A stretch of DNA of 64,000 nucleotides from Corythoichthys intestinalis. Its lineage: Eukaryota; Chordata; Actinopteri; Syngnathiformes; Syngnathidae. This document shows, piece after piece, positions 1-11,546 of this stretch (positions are counted from its first letter, which is position 1; each line of letters opens with the position of its first letter). The translations under genes and the position numbers were made by a program. Below the pieces are notes generated by a model. The model saw only the letters and a program-made list of their open reading frames with translations, had not been told where the DNA came from and did no database searches. The stretch lies in NCBI RefSeq assembly GCF_030265065.1, contig NC_080416.1:875501-939500 (forward strand). The letters are read 5' to 3'.

Positions 1-381
1 AAACGTATGGTTGAAATGTATCTTTTACTCACATAAACATCTGTTCATTTTAAATCGTCACACATTTGTTGCCCTAATAGCTAGGCCTGTCGCGATAACA
101 AATTTTAGTAGGCGATATATTGCCTCATAAATTATTGTAATATGCGATATTATTGCCTCTTTTTTTCCATATTTTTATTTTTCAAACCTATTCAACCACG
201 AATATAGTGACAATACATCCTAATAAATCATCTACTGAAATGCAATAAATTGTTATTCTTAAATAAAACAAACTATATTAACATTTATAAATATAAGAAT
301 AAACATAATGCGTGATGTCATTTTAAGCTAGTTTTTAGTTTAAAAGCTAGTTAGGTGCAGAATATAAAATAGGTTAGAAAC

Positions 382-1235
382 TAGGGGTGCACGTTATCCA
401 TTTTTTAAACCGATATCGATAACTTCCTGCTCCTCAAGGCCGGTACCGATACGATAACCGATAACATATATATAATTTTTAAATGTATATTCACATGGGT
501 TTTTGAACACGTGTAGGCCAAAAATACTAGTGGTGGATTCAGCATAGATTTGCCTTTGACCTAACCAGAATTTTCATGATGACATGAACATTATTATAAT
601 GGACAGAACTAGCTCTTCAACGATTAATCAGTCAACTCGAGTATTCGACTAAAAATAAAGATTCAAATTCACTTTCGCTGCTTCGAGTATTTGTTTAATT
701 AAAGTGGCGTTGTAATGTTTTATTTTGAAAGTGTTTGCATCTAGTTAAATTGATTTGGGTGGATACACTGCCCTCTAGTGTACCTTATTTCAAATGGCTG
801 AATTCAGCTGCTCCATGTGAAGACCAACACAAGTTTTTGTTTGCGCTCATGTTTTTTTTATGCATTTGTAATTTAGTGTATAGGTATATTTAGTAGGTTT
901 TTTTGTGGGACTATGTGAACATTTGTTAAGAGCATTATAAAAAAAAAAAATCGTTTCATAGCATTTAAGCTAGCGGACTTTTGCTATGAAAGTTAGCCAT
1001 TGTTCTTTTGTTGTACATAGATCCTTTTTTTTTTTTTTTTTTTAAATATTTGGTGCAAAAGGAGAGGAGACTTTTGTGGTCTTGGTCCATGAAACAACTC
1101 AAACGCACACATCCCAATCCACCGACATCGTGCCAGAAATATTATATATTATCGGGCCTATTAATAATGTTATTGGATTTATTGTGATGACGTCATAATT
1201 CCTATTATTGGACCGATAATTATCGTGCACCTCTA
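382..1235. mobile_element. hAT-like MITE nested in 82-2031
   Basis: Termini TAGGGGTGCACGTTATC and its inverse ATAATTATCGTGCACCTCTA are bordered by related octamers (ttagaaac at 374-381, tgagaaac at 1236-1243). Inside, about 613-1040 is an inverted, incomplete copy of the family that is whole at 50667-51222. Three insertion layers are therefore stacked here. Confidence 0.6.
613..1040 (-). mobile_element. Fragment of the TAGGGCTGCAGC hAT-like MITE
   Basis: This is the reverse complement of about 50810-51220, including the codon-free stretch around GGTGGATACACTGCCCTCTA. It lacks the other end of the family. Confidence 0.55.
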
Positions 1236-2412
1236 TGAGAAACCCACTGTCATTTTTGTCGTCTGCCAATTAGAACCCTTTAAAAGTGTTCATTTGATCC
1301 AAAATGACTGTTATCTTGTCCTGCAAAGTGCGCATGCAACAGATTTGAAGCCAAATTATTATCATTTATTACATTATATTATCATTGCCAATCACATTTT
1401 TCATAATGGGTGTCATATTAAATTTATTCTCAGTGTAGAATCTGAAGTATAGGCGATTGCCTCCAGAAAACATGCTTTTATTTTGAAATGTTCACGGGAA
1501 GTATGTTTACTAAGCCACTAACCTTAAGCTTTACACTCAGTAAAAAGAAACAAAAACAAAATGCACTTCTCCTTCGTCATGCATGTTGCATCAGTAATAG
1601 ATTTTTTTTTGCCTCTGGCCACAATGCTTGCAAATTCGTTAATCCAGCGAGTTTTGATATTCAATGTGTCGTCTTTTAACCGAAATTTTGCGTTGTGGAG
1701 AAGACTGTCAATGTTTTATATCAGATTAAAGTAGTTGGTACGTTGTCATTTTTCCATTAGCCTCAATGTAGCAGTGCTTATGTTTTACAATGTTTAATAT
1801 AGAAGTGTTTCCTTATTTTCTATGTCTGAACTTTAATTCCACGGCGTGTTGATGGCCAATAAACATGTGTGAAAGCTGCTGGAGTCTCATATGTAATCAA
1901 CACGCACGTGTGCCTAGTGCACGCTATACACGCACGCACATATAAACGATAAATTGCAGCCGGGAAAATTACCGCCGTTATTTTTGTTTACCGTGCGATA
2001 ATTGTACTTATTGCATATCGCGACAGGCTTACTCATAGCACTGTGTTTTGTCTACTTCGTGTATACTGGAAACGAGTACTGTTTTGAATACAAGGAGTCT
2101 GTGTTGTACAAGGTCACTGATTTGTCCACATTTTCTTCACTCCAGTATTTTTCCACTGTTTTTCATAAAGCGGCTGGCTCTAGCCTACTGTCTGCTATAA
2201 CGACAAATATAAATCTCAAAAGTTACCTGTTTGGGGCTCTCAGGAACTGGCAGGACAAAATAAAGTATTTATCTTAGGTGATTATTGCTGTCTTTTTGTT
2301 CCTGAATTGTGTTTCGCCATCTCCTTGAACCTGTAAAAAAAGAAAATCTGCATTTTTCTTTTTCACACTCCGACTTCAACATCTTATTATTCTGTTTTTT
2401 TCTTTCTCCCAG

Positions 2413-2437
2413 GAGCCTGCAACAGAATTCAATCAAA
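2413..2437 (+). other. chtop: 5'UTR part of chtop exon 2
   Basis: A pyrimidine-rich tract ending CTCCCAG at 2406-2412 is followed by 25 noncoding bases and then the chtop start codon. The translation start is therefore in the second exon, as in mammalian CHTOP. The first exon is either before this window or hidden among the repeats at 1-2400. Confidence 0.6.
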
Positions 2438-5400
2438 ATGAGTGCTGCATCTTCTCAAAAAGTGGTCCTGAAGAGCACCACCAAAGTGTCCCTGAACGAG
2501 CGGTGAGACGCCATGCGCCCTGTCGGCAGTTTATCACCAGACCCAAGGGCCGCCCTTGGTGTTTTGGAAGTCCTTGTGCTCTCTGAAGAAGGCTACTGTC
2601 AGGGACCTGCCTCAAAATGGATGCCGTGTAGAATATCCCCTGTCTGTGCACTGCTCACTCAGGCTCGTTGGACCTGCGAACATTTTTTATGTGCGTAAAA
2701 TGAATTAAGAATGTAGCGAGGCACTAAACGCGCTCACCCCAGGCCACATGTTAAGTGTGAGCAGTGCACAAAAAGGACTAAAGTGGTACTAAAATGGCCC
2801 AGACCACGGTCCTAAAAATTCCTTGGCACTCGCACTCCCTGTAATGTACTGTATACATGAAGTATACACAATAGAAGGGAGTGGATATGCACTTTTAATA
2901 GGCTAAAACAAAAGGTTCTCTCTCTCAAACCAGCTGCAGTGAAGCATTTTTCTAATCTTTCTCTTCATCTATACATATTCAGGTACTCGGTCCTAGCTTG
3001 GACGTGACAAAGCAGCCTTCCCTGCTGCGTTGCATCTGCGTCACGGTCCTTGCTGTAAGAGGCCGAGTTGCCAAATAGTCCGTGGCCTCTGCTACTCCAG
3101 GACGACCCAATGAGCCAGTCGGCTCGAGGCCAGTAAGTGGCCATTCTGCTCCCTTTCTTTCTTCCTGTTGAATTCACATCTTTCTCTCCTCTCTCTCTCT
3201 CTGTCAATCTACTTTGCTTCTCGTGCTCGGTTTGAAAAGATGTTAAGAGAGAAGCGAGTGCCAGCAAATGGAATGTAAATGAGCCACGGCAGTAAGTGTG
3301 GCCGCATCCATGACGTGAGAAATTGATGTGGAACCCTGCTTCCTCCTCTTCTGTGTGCCCTGTCCTCGTCTTTTACGTCCTCTTTTCCCTCCCGCCTTCT
3401 AAAGCTTCACTAACATGCTGAAGAACAAGCAGCCCACCGCGGTTAGCATTCGAGCCACCATGCAACAGCAGCATATGGCCAGTGCACGCAACCGCCGGCT
3501 GGCCCAGCAGATGGAGAATCGACCGTCGGTGCAAGCTGCTCTGAGTCACAAACAGGTATGTGTTCTTGGGGTCATTGGACTTTTTATACAACCCTTAGCA
3601 AAAAGAGTGAATGAACTCGCCAGTCTCGGACGAACACTCACTCAAACATTTTATTATGTAGAACAAACTCTGTTAAAAAGCTTGAAAAAACAATGAATTG
3701 GTTCAAAAGTGCAACTCTTTAGCATTCAGAAACACTAACAGAAATGAATAAAAAACATTGTGGTGGTCAGTAAATGTGACTTTTATAGAGCAAGTGCAGG
3801 GAAATGAATATAGAATCACTCCATTCTGAGGAAAAATATATGGAATCATGAGAAACAAATAACAATCAAAACAATCTCTTGTATTTAGTAGCACCACCTC
3901 TGGCTTTTATGACAGCTTGCTGTCTCTGAGGCATGGACTGCATGAGTGACAAACTGTATTCTTCATCAATTTGGTAACAACTCTCTTTGATTACAGTTGC
4001 CAGATCATCCTTGCAGGTCGGAGCCTTGCTGTGGAACATTTTTTTCAATTTCCACCACAGGTTTTCAATAGGGTTGGGATCTGGGCTATTTGCAGGCCAT
4101 GACATTGACTGGATGAGTCTTTCCCCAAGGAATGCTTTAACAGTTTTAGTTCTGTGGCATGATGCATTGTCATCTTGGAAAATGACAAACATATTTTCAA
4201 TTGAAGGGATAAGAAAGCTGTCTAAAATTTCAATGTAAACTTATTTTTTGAAGATTTAACCACAGCCATTATCATGGACTGAGGGAATTTTGATGTTTTC
4301 TTCAGGCAGTCATCTTTGTAAATCTCACTGGAACGGCACCAAACAAAAGTTCCAGCATCATCACCGTGTCCAATGCAGATTCTTGACTCATCACTGAAAA
4401 TAACCTTCATCTAGTCATTCAGAGTCCATGATTGCCTCTCCTTAGCCCATTGCAGTCTTGTTCTTTTCGGTTTAAATGTCAATGATGGTTTGCTTTTAGC
4501 TTTCATGTATGAAAATCCCTTTTCCTTTAGGCCATTTTGCACGGTTCTGTCCCATAGCTTGACTCCAGCTTCCTCCCATTTCTTCATTTGTCTTGTTGTA
4601 CATCTTCTGTTTTCAAGACATATGGCCTTTAGTTTTTTGTCATCTCTGTTGTTGGAACCATGATCCTTGTGAATCCACCTGGTCCAGCAGCCCTCCAAGG
4701 TGTGATAACTACACTGTTTTTAACTGCTGACTAACGAGCAGATCAAATCTGAGGCAGGGGCCCAATTAAGGAAAGGAAATTGACTGGGTTTGTCTATATT
4801 CTCAAAATGGAGTGATTCCGTATTTTCTTCTTCAGAATGGCGTGATTTTATATTTCCCTGCACGTGCTCGATAAAAATAACAATTACTGACCACCACAAT
4901 GTTTTTTATTCATTTCTTTTAGTGTTTGAATGCTAAAGAGTTGCACTTTTGAACTCATTCATTCTTTTTCCAAGCTTTTTATCTGAGTTTGTTCAACATA
5001 ATGTCTGAGCGAGTGCTCGTCCGATACTGGTGATTCCATACTTTTTGCAATGGGTTGTATTGTGGCGGGCAGGGCATCTGGCTGTCCGACTGCATCCGAC
5101 ATTAATGTGGAAGTGGTTGGCTCGCCTCACACGGACGAGCTGTGACTATCGTTTATTGACAACATTATCTCGGACGTTGATATTTACATCGCGAGAGATT
5201 TTCTTCTGTAACATCTGCTCTTCTTGTAACTAGAGTTGCCCGATAATATCGTCCGACGAAACGATTTAAAATATCCGTTTCGGAAGCTCGCCTTGTTAAA
5301 TGCTAACGCGAATGCTATGTTAACACTACGAGTGACATTTAGTGTGTGGCGATCACTCTGTAAACACCTTAAAAGGCTAAAGTAACATTTCATATTCTTT

Positions 5401-6718
5401 TTTGCTAAGATACATTCATTAAAAACATCACCCTGATTACAAATCAAGCAAGCCTGAAGCTCAACTGTTTCCGCCTGCCTTGAAGTGTCCGTAGGCATTG
5501 CGGGGTCCTTCCCCTTGCCCTCCTCGGCGGCTGTGCCGCCCACACGGATACCTGGTTACCAGGTGGATGGAAGACTGTCAGGAAATGATCCTAATATATG
5601 GGCATTTTAACTGTGCTGCGGTCCTCTTCCTCGCCTGAGACGCTGGTATCCCGAGCTTGGCCATTTCAGCTGTGCAAAAGTGTTTTCAACTGACTGTATG
5701 GCGTCGATGTATTTACGTCATCAATAGTTGACGGTATGTTGTGCTAGTCGACGCATTTACGTCGTCATCTAGTTGGGACAGCAGAATATATACATTATGT
5801 ATGCTGCTGCTTTTTCCATTGGATAATTTTATGTTGTGAACGCTAACCTAAGCATTTCATGTAGACAGTCTGCTTCGGGAGTTTTTGAGGCTCCGTCTCA
5901 TACCTCTCCTCAAATCCTGAGTTTGGATCGGTCCTCAATTGAAAAGCGCTCACGTTTTGAAATGGTTTGTCAGAGCCTGAAGCAACGACTGGGAAAGAGC
6001 AACATCCAAGCCAGGTTGGGTCGTCCGATCGGCATGGGGATGCGCGGCGGGGCCTTCGGTGGCCGAGGAGGCATGCGCGGGATGAGCAGAGGACTTCGAG
6101 GAAGAGGCAGAGGAGCAATGATGAGAGGTGCTCTTTCCCTGAGAGGTGCGTATTCAGATGTTGTGTTCTCCAAATCCTTGCCACTGTCGTTCTCAATGCT
6201 TGGACTTGTATTTATTTATTTTTGTTAATGTAGGAAAGCGAATGGCTCCGGGTTTCCCTATGCGCGGCCGTGGCTTTGCCGGTCGTATGGCCATGCGTAG
6301 AGGCGGCCGCCAACGTGGGGGGATTCCCGGACGAGGGGGAGCTATGGGGAGAGGAGGACCCCGTGGAGGAGCCAGAGGTACTCTTGTTTCAGTCTTTCTC
6401 TAAGCAGTAGGGCTGCAGCTATAGATTATTGTAGTAGTCGATTAATCGATTACCTACTTAGTTCGAATAATCGAGTAACTGGATAAGGAACAAAAAATTA
6501 AAGTCTGTCCACCCTGTTTGTGCCCAGGGCGCGGCGGTCTCCGCGGTCGTGGCGGATTTGCCGGCAGACGCGGCCGCGGCAGAGGCGTCGGCCGACCTGC
6601 AGTGACCCGCGAGCAACTGGACAACCAGCTAGATGCCTACATGTCAAAGACCAAAGGCCATCTAGATGCCGAATTGGATGCCTACATGGCCCAGGCGGAC
6701 CCGGAGAGCATGGAGTGA
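2438..6718 (+). CDS. chtop: Chromatin target of PRMT1 (CHTOP), 5 coding exons
   Basis: CHTOP is a nuclear RNA-binding protein of the TREX mRNA-export complex and a substrate and partner of PRMT1; this role is known for the family. Coding exons read as 2438-2502, 3405-3555, 5974-6145, 6234-6377 and 6528-6718, all with GT-AG borders and compatible phases, giving about 240 residues (human about 248). The start ATG lies 25 nt into an exon whose acceptor is at 2411-2412, and the product begins [16 protein letters not shown]. Next comes the conserved block [14 protein letters not shown] and [13 protein letters not shown], then [20 protein letters not shown]. The middle is a long Arg/Gly region (exons 3 to 5), the methylation target. 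The C-terminus holds the duplicated LDNQLDAYM / LDAELDAYM motif and ends DPESME. A noncoding first exon must lie upstream and was not found. Intron 3 carries a Tc1 copy and intron 5 a hAT-type fragment. Confidence 0.95.
3589..5057 (-). mobile_element. Tc1/mariner element in chtop intron 3
   Basis: Long imperfect inverted repeats (roughly 230 bp each) run inward from 3589 and 5057, flanked by TA (3587-3588 and 5058-5059), as expected for Tc1. On the minus strand the interior encodes pieces of a Tc1-type DDE transposase. They include an N-terminal helix-turn-helix part (4698-4411), a central part with IFSDESR (4410-4222) and a C-terminal part with [11 protein letters not shown] and [11 protein letters not shown] (4192-3866). 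The pieces lie in different frames, so the copy is inactive. It starts only 33 bp beyond the chtop exon 3 donor. Confidence 0.85.
5220..5970. other. Rest of chtop intron 3
   Basis: This stretch contains a weak relative (about 5290-5400) of sequence inside the element at 59776-60560 (shared text around CTACGAGT and ACATTTAG). Otherwise I see nothing coding until the exon 4 acceptor at 5973. Confidence 0.35.
6408..6502 (+). mobile_element. 5' fragment of TAGGGCTGCAGC hAT-like MITE in chtop intron 5
   Basis: About 95 bases match the left end of the complete copy at 50667-51222 and then stop. They make up most of this 150-base intron, whose splice sites (6378 and 6527) remain intact. Confidence 0.6.
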
Positions 6719-6960
6719 CACTGCACTAAGTTACCGCAAGAACTGTACAGCTCCTTTTAACACATACTGTGTAGTGATGTTGACTTGGTGTCAGAAATTG
6801 GAGGGAGCGCATAAACAATCCGGGACTCTTTGGACAAGCAGAAAATCACTTAACACTGAATGTGCTTTCTTTCCACGTCTTTCTACAGCTTTTTCGTTAT
6901 ACCCGAACAGTATGAATGGACTTTTATAAATCTTGGAAAGAAAAAAAAGTTTTAATGTTT
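6719..6960 (+). other. chtop: chtop 3'UTR (approximate)
   Basis: Sequence after the TGA at 6716-6718 is noncoding. No AATAAA is seen; a TATAAA-type variant near 6924 and the T-rich stretch after 6940 could mark the cleavage region. The end point is a guess. Confidence 0.35.
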
Positions 6961-8320
6961 TATTTTGTCCTTTTAAAATACGTTGAAGGTCTTATCACAC
7001 TTGTAATTTGTCACTTCCTTGACTGTTTCTGGCATATGGTTAACACACCTAGAATTTGTTCCTCATACATTTTTGTTTGAAATGTTTCATAAGTTATGTA
7101 AAAAAAGTCAAAACGAAGCTTTCTTTGTAGCCATTTTTTTCCTTTTCATGTCTATATGAAGGATTTTGAAATCTTTTTGCCCTTTTGGGTTCCAGGTAGC
7201 CAACATGAACTGAAATGCTTCCAATTTTTGAAAGACTCCACACTCAACATTTTGCACATTTACTTTTGAATAATCAAGACAAGCTTGATGTATTATTTTC
7301 GGCGAATCAAAGGTCGTGTCTTATGTTATCAGGAAATTGATTTGCTTTGGACTCCAAAATGATCATGGAAAAAAAGGGCGCACTATGTGTTGTCTTGCGC
7401 TGTAAATTTGGCCCAATTATGAAGAAGGCGATGCATACTATGTGACTTTTGGATAATCGCAGAATGTACATCAATTAGAATGTAATGGTAGCCTTGAGTT
7501 GTTGTCCCCCAAGACTTCAGGGTTACATGAAGACAGGAGTTGGAAATCACAAGCTAACGAGTTCCATCCACGTTAATACAGGTGTGTGTGGTTCTGAAGG
7601 AATAACATAAGACATTGCCATTATGAGTTAGCAGATGTCTAGCAAACAAAGCACAACAAATTGAAAGAACATGAGTGGTAATAGTATTATCATTAAGGTT
7701 AAACCATTGCTATTACTAAACAATAACAATGAATTAACAAGTATTAAGATGATAATAGACACTCACTTGGTGTTAGACGCACACAATGACTTGGGATAGA
7801 ACAAGGAATTGTTACTAGTATGGATGGAATGAGCAGAGCAACCTCATCTCTTTCCATGGGGGCAAAAAAAGTTACTCCTCTCACGGGACTAAGGAATCCT
7901 ATTCTGCCCTCTGGTGGGCGAAATAACTAACTACAAGGAGAACTAGTCTTCAGAACAGTGACTTCTGAAATTATTTAAAAGTTATTGGCAGCTGAATAAT
8001 GAACGGGTATGACATTAGGAAATAACATTTTAAAGACTATTCAAATGTTTTTTGTATAAACCTCACAAATATGAACAAACCGTACTAGTTTGCAGCAGGA
8101 ATACGCATTTTTGTGATAGCTAATCTTGGGAACGACTTTTACAAAATAGTTTTCATAATTGGATATATATTTATAAATATACTTAAAAGCAACACCATGA
8201 CGCTATCCAATGAAGCAAACTAGAAGTATATTTAAAAGTAACGGAAATAATAAATTAGCTAGTCAGGAAGCCGGAAGAACAAATTTGCATTTAACGTAAA
8301 GTACTTAGAATTGTCGCAAC
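6961..8320. other. Intergenic, chtop to snoRNA host gene
   Basis: No ORF, RNA structure or clear transposon end was recognised. The sequence is AT-rich. Confidence 0.4.
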
Positions 8321-8326
8321 GCACAG

Positions 8327-8333
8327 TATAAAA
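8327..8333 (+). promoter_or_regulatory. TATA box of snoRNA host gene
   Basis: TATAAAA is followed about 30 bases later by a CCTTTC pyrimidine tract (8357-8362). This is the 5'TOP-like start typical of snoRNA host and ribosomal-protein genes. The first exon would run to the donor GTAGGT at 8394. Confidence 0.5.
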
Positions 8334-8808
8334 AGTTTCGCCACGCCGTCAACCGTCCTTTCATGAGTTCGACTCAGCGTGGGAGCTAATTAAGTAGGTA
8401 GTACTGAGTTTCAAACGTATGATACATTTTATTTCATTTTTGGAACATAGTAAGTTAATCAAAATGACTTTGGTAATGTTTTACATGTTTCCAGCACCGA
8501 TGTGTTTGGACAGTCATGCTAGACTAGTAACTAGCTTTCAACGCAACTTTAAGCCTAGCTTGGTAGCGAAATGAAGTCAACGTACATCTTTAGATCTCTG
8601 ACTCCTTTTACAACATATAATAATTTTGCATGTTACAGCTCAGTCCATTGTGCGAATGCTGAAATAGTGCAGCCGGGAAGATGATGCCTATCGGGCACGT
8701 GGTTCGTCGCTTGCAAGCGAGACAATCGGTCAAAGCAATCGTTATATAACTTGTGTTGGATCTCTAAGTAGCATTGTGACACACTAACGCTGTAAATACT
8801 TGAACTCT

Positions 8809-8950
8809 ACTGCCACACGTTTTCCCATTTTTGTGGATGGTCCTGTTCAGTGGGTTCTTCCCGTGATAGTTGTGGCCATATTACATCAGGTTTTGCTTTC
8901 ACCTCTGCACTACTGGTTGCTGCAAGGTGCCAATGAGGCCTGATACATTC
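8809..8950 (+). ncRNA. H/ACA snoRNA 1
   Basis: There are two hairpins. The first closes with GCCAC/GTGGC and ends at a hinge ATATTA (ANANNA form). The second closes with ATCAGG/CCTGAT, opens into an internal loop and continues with CACCT/AGGTG. ACA follows at 8945-8947, three bases from the inferred end. It lies 76 nt before the exon at 9027. The first hairpin shares the 16-base stretch TGGTCCTGTTC(A/G)GTGGG with snoRNA 2. Target not determined. Confidence 0.65.
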
Positions 8951-9150
8951 CATTTATCTATTGATATTTCCTCAAACTGCATTGATGGAATTTGTATCAA
9001 AACCTGAACGTGACGTTTTTTTGCAGGATGTGATCGCCTTGCTTGTGCGACTGGTCATCCATTCTGAAATGTGAGGTTGGTCATCAAATTTAACTTATAC
9101 TTTGGGTGTACGGCAGCGGCCTCCACTATTGACAATATGCTTTAACTGTT

Positions 9151-9279
9151 TGGCACAGCAGGCGCTATGGTCCTGTTCGGTGGGCCGCCAAGCAATTGCA
9201 GTGCAAAGAGCAACTCATTCTTGTGCAACCCACTGCAGTGTATTCTCAGCTGCAGTGTTACTATGGGGGAATGACACTG
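9151..9279 (+). ncRNA. H/ACA snoRNA 2
   Basis: Hairpin 1 closes with GCAC/GTGC. The hinge is AGAGCA (9208-9213 region). Hairpin 2 closes with CATTC/GAATG, followed by a bulge and an 8-bp upper stem CACTGCAG/CTGCAGTG. The ACA box is at 9274-9276 and the inferred end at 9279, 71 nt before the exon at 9351. The perfect 8-bp stem is the strongest single piece of structural evidence. Confidence 0.7.
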
Positions 9280-9415
9280 CTATACGTGTGCCAGTCATTT
9301 GTTGGTCTGTTGATGTTTTTGTGTCCTGAAATTCTTATTTCATTGTACAGGCACAAAGGCAAACTCTCAACCAGTAGGGTAAGTTGTTTAAATGACATTT
9401 AACCCTTTAAACCTG

Positions 9416-9485
9416 TTTGTATGATGATTGGCTAGATATGTTCAACTGCTCTGACATGTGAGTGACAATTGCCTTTCTGAACAAT
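9416..9485 (+). ncRNA. C/D box snoRNA
   Basis: C box ATGATGA is at 9421-9427, D' box CTGA at 9451-9454, C'-like GTGACAA at 9462-9468 and D box CTGA at 9477-9480. TTGT/ACAA forms a terminal stem directly beside the C and D boxes. The 13 bases before D' (ATGTTCAACTGCT) are the exact complement of a 28S rRNA segment that I recall as AGCAGTTGAACAT. This would make it a 2'-O-methylation guide. It ends 70 nt before the exon at 9556. Confidence 0.75.
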
Positions 9486-9687
9486 ATTGTTTTTTTTCCC
9501 ATTGCGGAATATGTAGGTGTCAAAGCTTTACCCTCATCTTTTTCCTCTTCTACAGGAGTTTGCGCTGGAGCTTGCCCTCTATGATCGTCACATGGGATGC
9601 AATAAAACGAGTTTGGTTTTAACAAGGTAAGGGTGTCTAAAAAAAAAAACAATGCATTATTTTGAAACGTAAGACCCTCACATTTAA

Positions 9688-10332
9688 AGCAACACCAGGT
9701 AATTTTTCAACCTTTTATAAAATATTTTCATAATATTTGTGATATGTCGACTAGTTGAACGACACCTCTTTTATATCTTGAGGGGGTCTGCATCGCTTTA
9801 ACCTGCACTGATTAACTTTGAGGAGGGTGGCAGGAACCCTGCCGCACCAAAAAAAAAAAATGTGCAGACTGCTTTACAGCATATGTCACTTCCCCCTTTC
9901 CCCATTCATTATGAGGACTGAAGTCCATGCGAACGCTTATGCGTGAATTCTGCAAAGAGACAAAAGTTTTGTCTGAGGGGGGGGGGGCTACCAGGATATA
10001 CAGAATAAACAGTGGCCTAGCTTTCGCTGGTGACGCTGGAGTTCTGTTGGGGTGGGGGTTAGCCACATGGTTGCTAACCGCCATATGCTATTGTTTAGCC
10101 ACAACTGGATTCATTACCTTATTACTATTCAGCCTTCACACAGCCGCTGGAAACAGAAATGCTAAATCCATCTGCAGGCGACCGGAAGATTGAGTTTTGA
10201 TTGATCATTTTACAACACTGTGCGGGTGTGCGCTGGTCCTCATGGGAAAAGGTCTTTAAGACAAAACACTACCGCGTTTGTCCACCGGAGTCGCTAAATT
10301 CGACCAACACTGAAAACATACCAGGTGTTGCT
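9688..10332. mobile_element. TTAA-target MITE in host-gene intron 5
   Basis: Termini AGCAACACCAGGTAA and its inverse ACCAGGTGTTGCT are flanked by TTAA on both sides (9684-9687, 10333-10336). This fits a piggyBac- or Kolobok-type nonautonomous element. No transposase is present. Confidence 0.6.
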
Positions 10333-10394
10333 TTAAGTTGCAGTTGCCCCCAAACAAACATGTCATGATAAAGGCAAAAATCCATTTTTAGAGG

Positions 10395-10830
10395 GGAGAA
10401 GTCTGCAGAGGTGGGTAGAGTAGCCAACATTTTTTTACTCGACTAGTTATTCAAAATATTAGTCATCCAAAAAATTGTTTCAATTTCAAGTTTAAAAAAA
10501 AAAAAGTTGGAAAATAGTCAAGTAATGAGCAACTGCTTATGTCAGATTTTTATTTTTAATTATGCAGTGGTATATTTTTCTCCGCACAATGTCATTTATG
10601 TGAACTGTTATACTGTACTTTCATCATGACCATGCTCGGCCAGAAGAAATTCACAATAATCCTCGAATTCCAACTAGAAACATCTGGAATGAAACATTTC
10701 CAGTCGAAAGAGCAGGAGTGCCCTCTAGTGGAGAAAAAAAAATCCTACCATGAAATAAAAATGTAAAAGCGATGTTGAGGAAAGTGTTTTAATGGCGCTT
10801 TAAAGGTGCCACGTAATTGAACAAGCAAGC
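10395..10830 (+). repeat. Interspersed repeat, type unsettled
   Basis: Starts CAGAGGTGGGTAGAGTAGCC, a motif I associate with a common fish repeat, and runs into a CCCTCTAGTGGAG stretch near 10717. The right boundary is not defined. Confidence 0.35.
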
Positions 10831-10915
10831 GTGACTTCCGACTGAGTGGTTGTGTGACTTTGCCATGTCCAATTGGTGTCATGCGTCGTGATTATTATGT
10901 GCGTGTACGAATGAA

Positions 10916-11055
10916 GAGCACCGTATGGTATCTGCAGCCAGCTGCTCAATCAGCAGGCCTGTTCAAAAGCCGGTGCGAGAGCAAAGTCGGCACGTGGCAT
11001 CGTTGGTCGCCGCGCTGTACGTGCGCGGAGTCCTGGTATGACTGCCGATACATTA
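10916..11055 (+). ncRNA. H/ACA snoRNA 3
   Basis: Hairpin 1 closes with GCACC/GGTGC and has an upper stem GCTGCT/AGCAG-C; the hinge is AGAGCA. Hairpin 2 closes with TCGGCA/TGCCGA, has a long internal loop (GTGGCATCGTTGGTC opposite GAGTCCTGGTATGAC) and an upper stem CCGCGC/GCGCGG. ACA is at 11050-11052. snoRNA 4 keeps the same loop sequences with different stem bases, so the two are paralogues with covarying stems. Confidence 0.78.
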
Positions 11056-11546
11056 TTTTGCCGTGGAATATTCAAGAGTTCGAATGTCGGAAAAACGAGC
11101 GGATGCACTAACCCATTTAGATGGTCTCAAATCTGTTCTCATATGTGTTCCTTAGGTTGCACTGAAGCTGCGCCCTGACTGTTGCTCTCAAACGAGGATG
11201 TCCTCACCAAGGTGAATAAACTGAAAAGTGACAGATTTCTCAACTTGCGTCAGTGGAAATGCGTCTAAGATCAATTATTTTCTTGACAATTCTAGAGTAT
11301 AATGTAAGAACACATTACCTATAAGAGTAAATAACTAAAAGCATTTAAAATAAAAAAGAAAAATCCCTATTGGTTTTGTGCCAATATGTATTTAACTGAG
11401 GGAAAGACCCTAATCACTCATGGTGCACAAGTAAAGTCCACGACCGCCTATATAGGTATGTTTGATTTTGGTATCAGATTTTGGAGTTGGACAACATCGG
11501 CAGATGTGAAAAAGTCATTATAGGAGAACTCTAGATATATAATTAT

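Larger units (their letters stand above)
82..2031. mobile_element. hAT-like element with nested insertions
   Basis: The ends are inverted repeats (TAGGCCTGTCGCGATA at the left; the same motif inverted, TATCGCGACAGGCTTA, at the right). They are flanked by a near-perfect 8-bp duplication (ctaatagc at 74-81, ctcatagc at 2032-2039). An 8-bp duplication fits the hAT superfamily. No transposase is visible, so it is non-autonomous. A second element sits inside at 382-1235. Confidence 0.65.

Noticed and set aside
5843-6196. 117-residue minus-strand frame
   Set aside because: Antisense shadow of chtop exon 4.
5836-6228. 130-residue frame [15 protein letters not shown]...
   Set aside because: It reads through intron sequence into chtop exon 4; only the part from 5974 to 6145 is real coding sequence.
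8400-8638. A snoRNA in the first intron of the host gene
   Set aside because: ATGATAC and CTGA motifs are too far apart, and no paired ACA structure was found near the expected position.
9102-9329. 75- and 68-residue frames around 9102-9402
   Set aside because: They overlap the H/ACA snoRNA 2 and its flanks; no conservation as protein.
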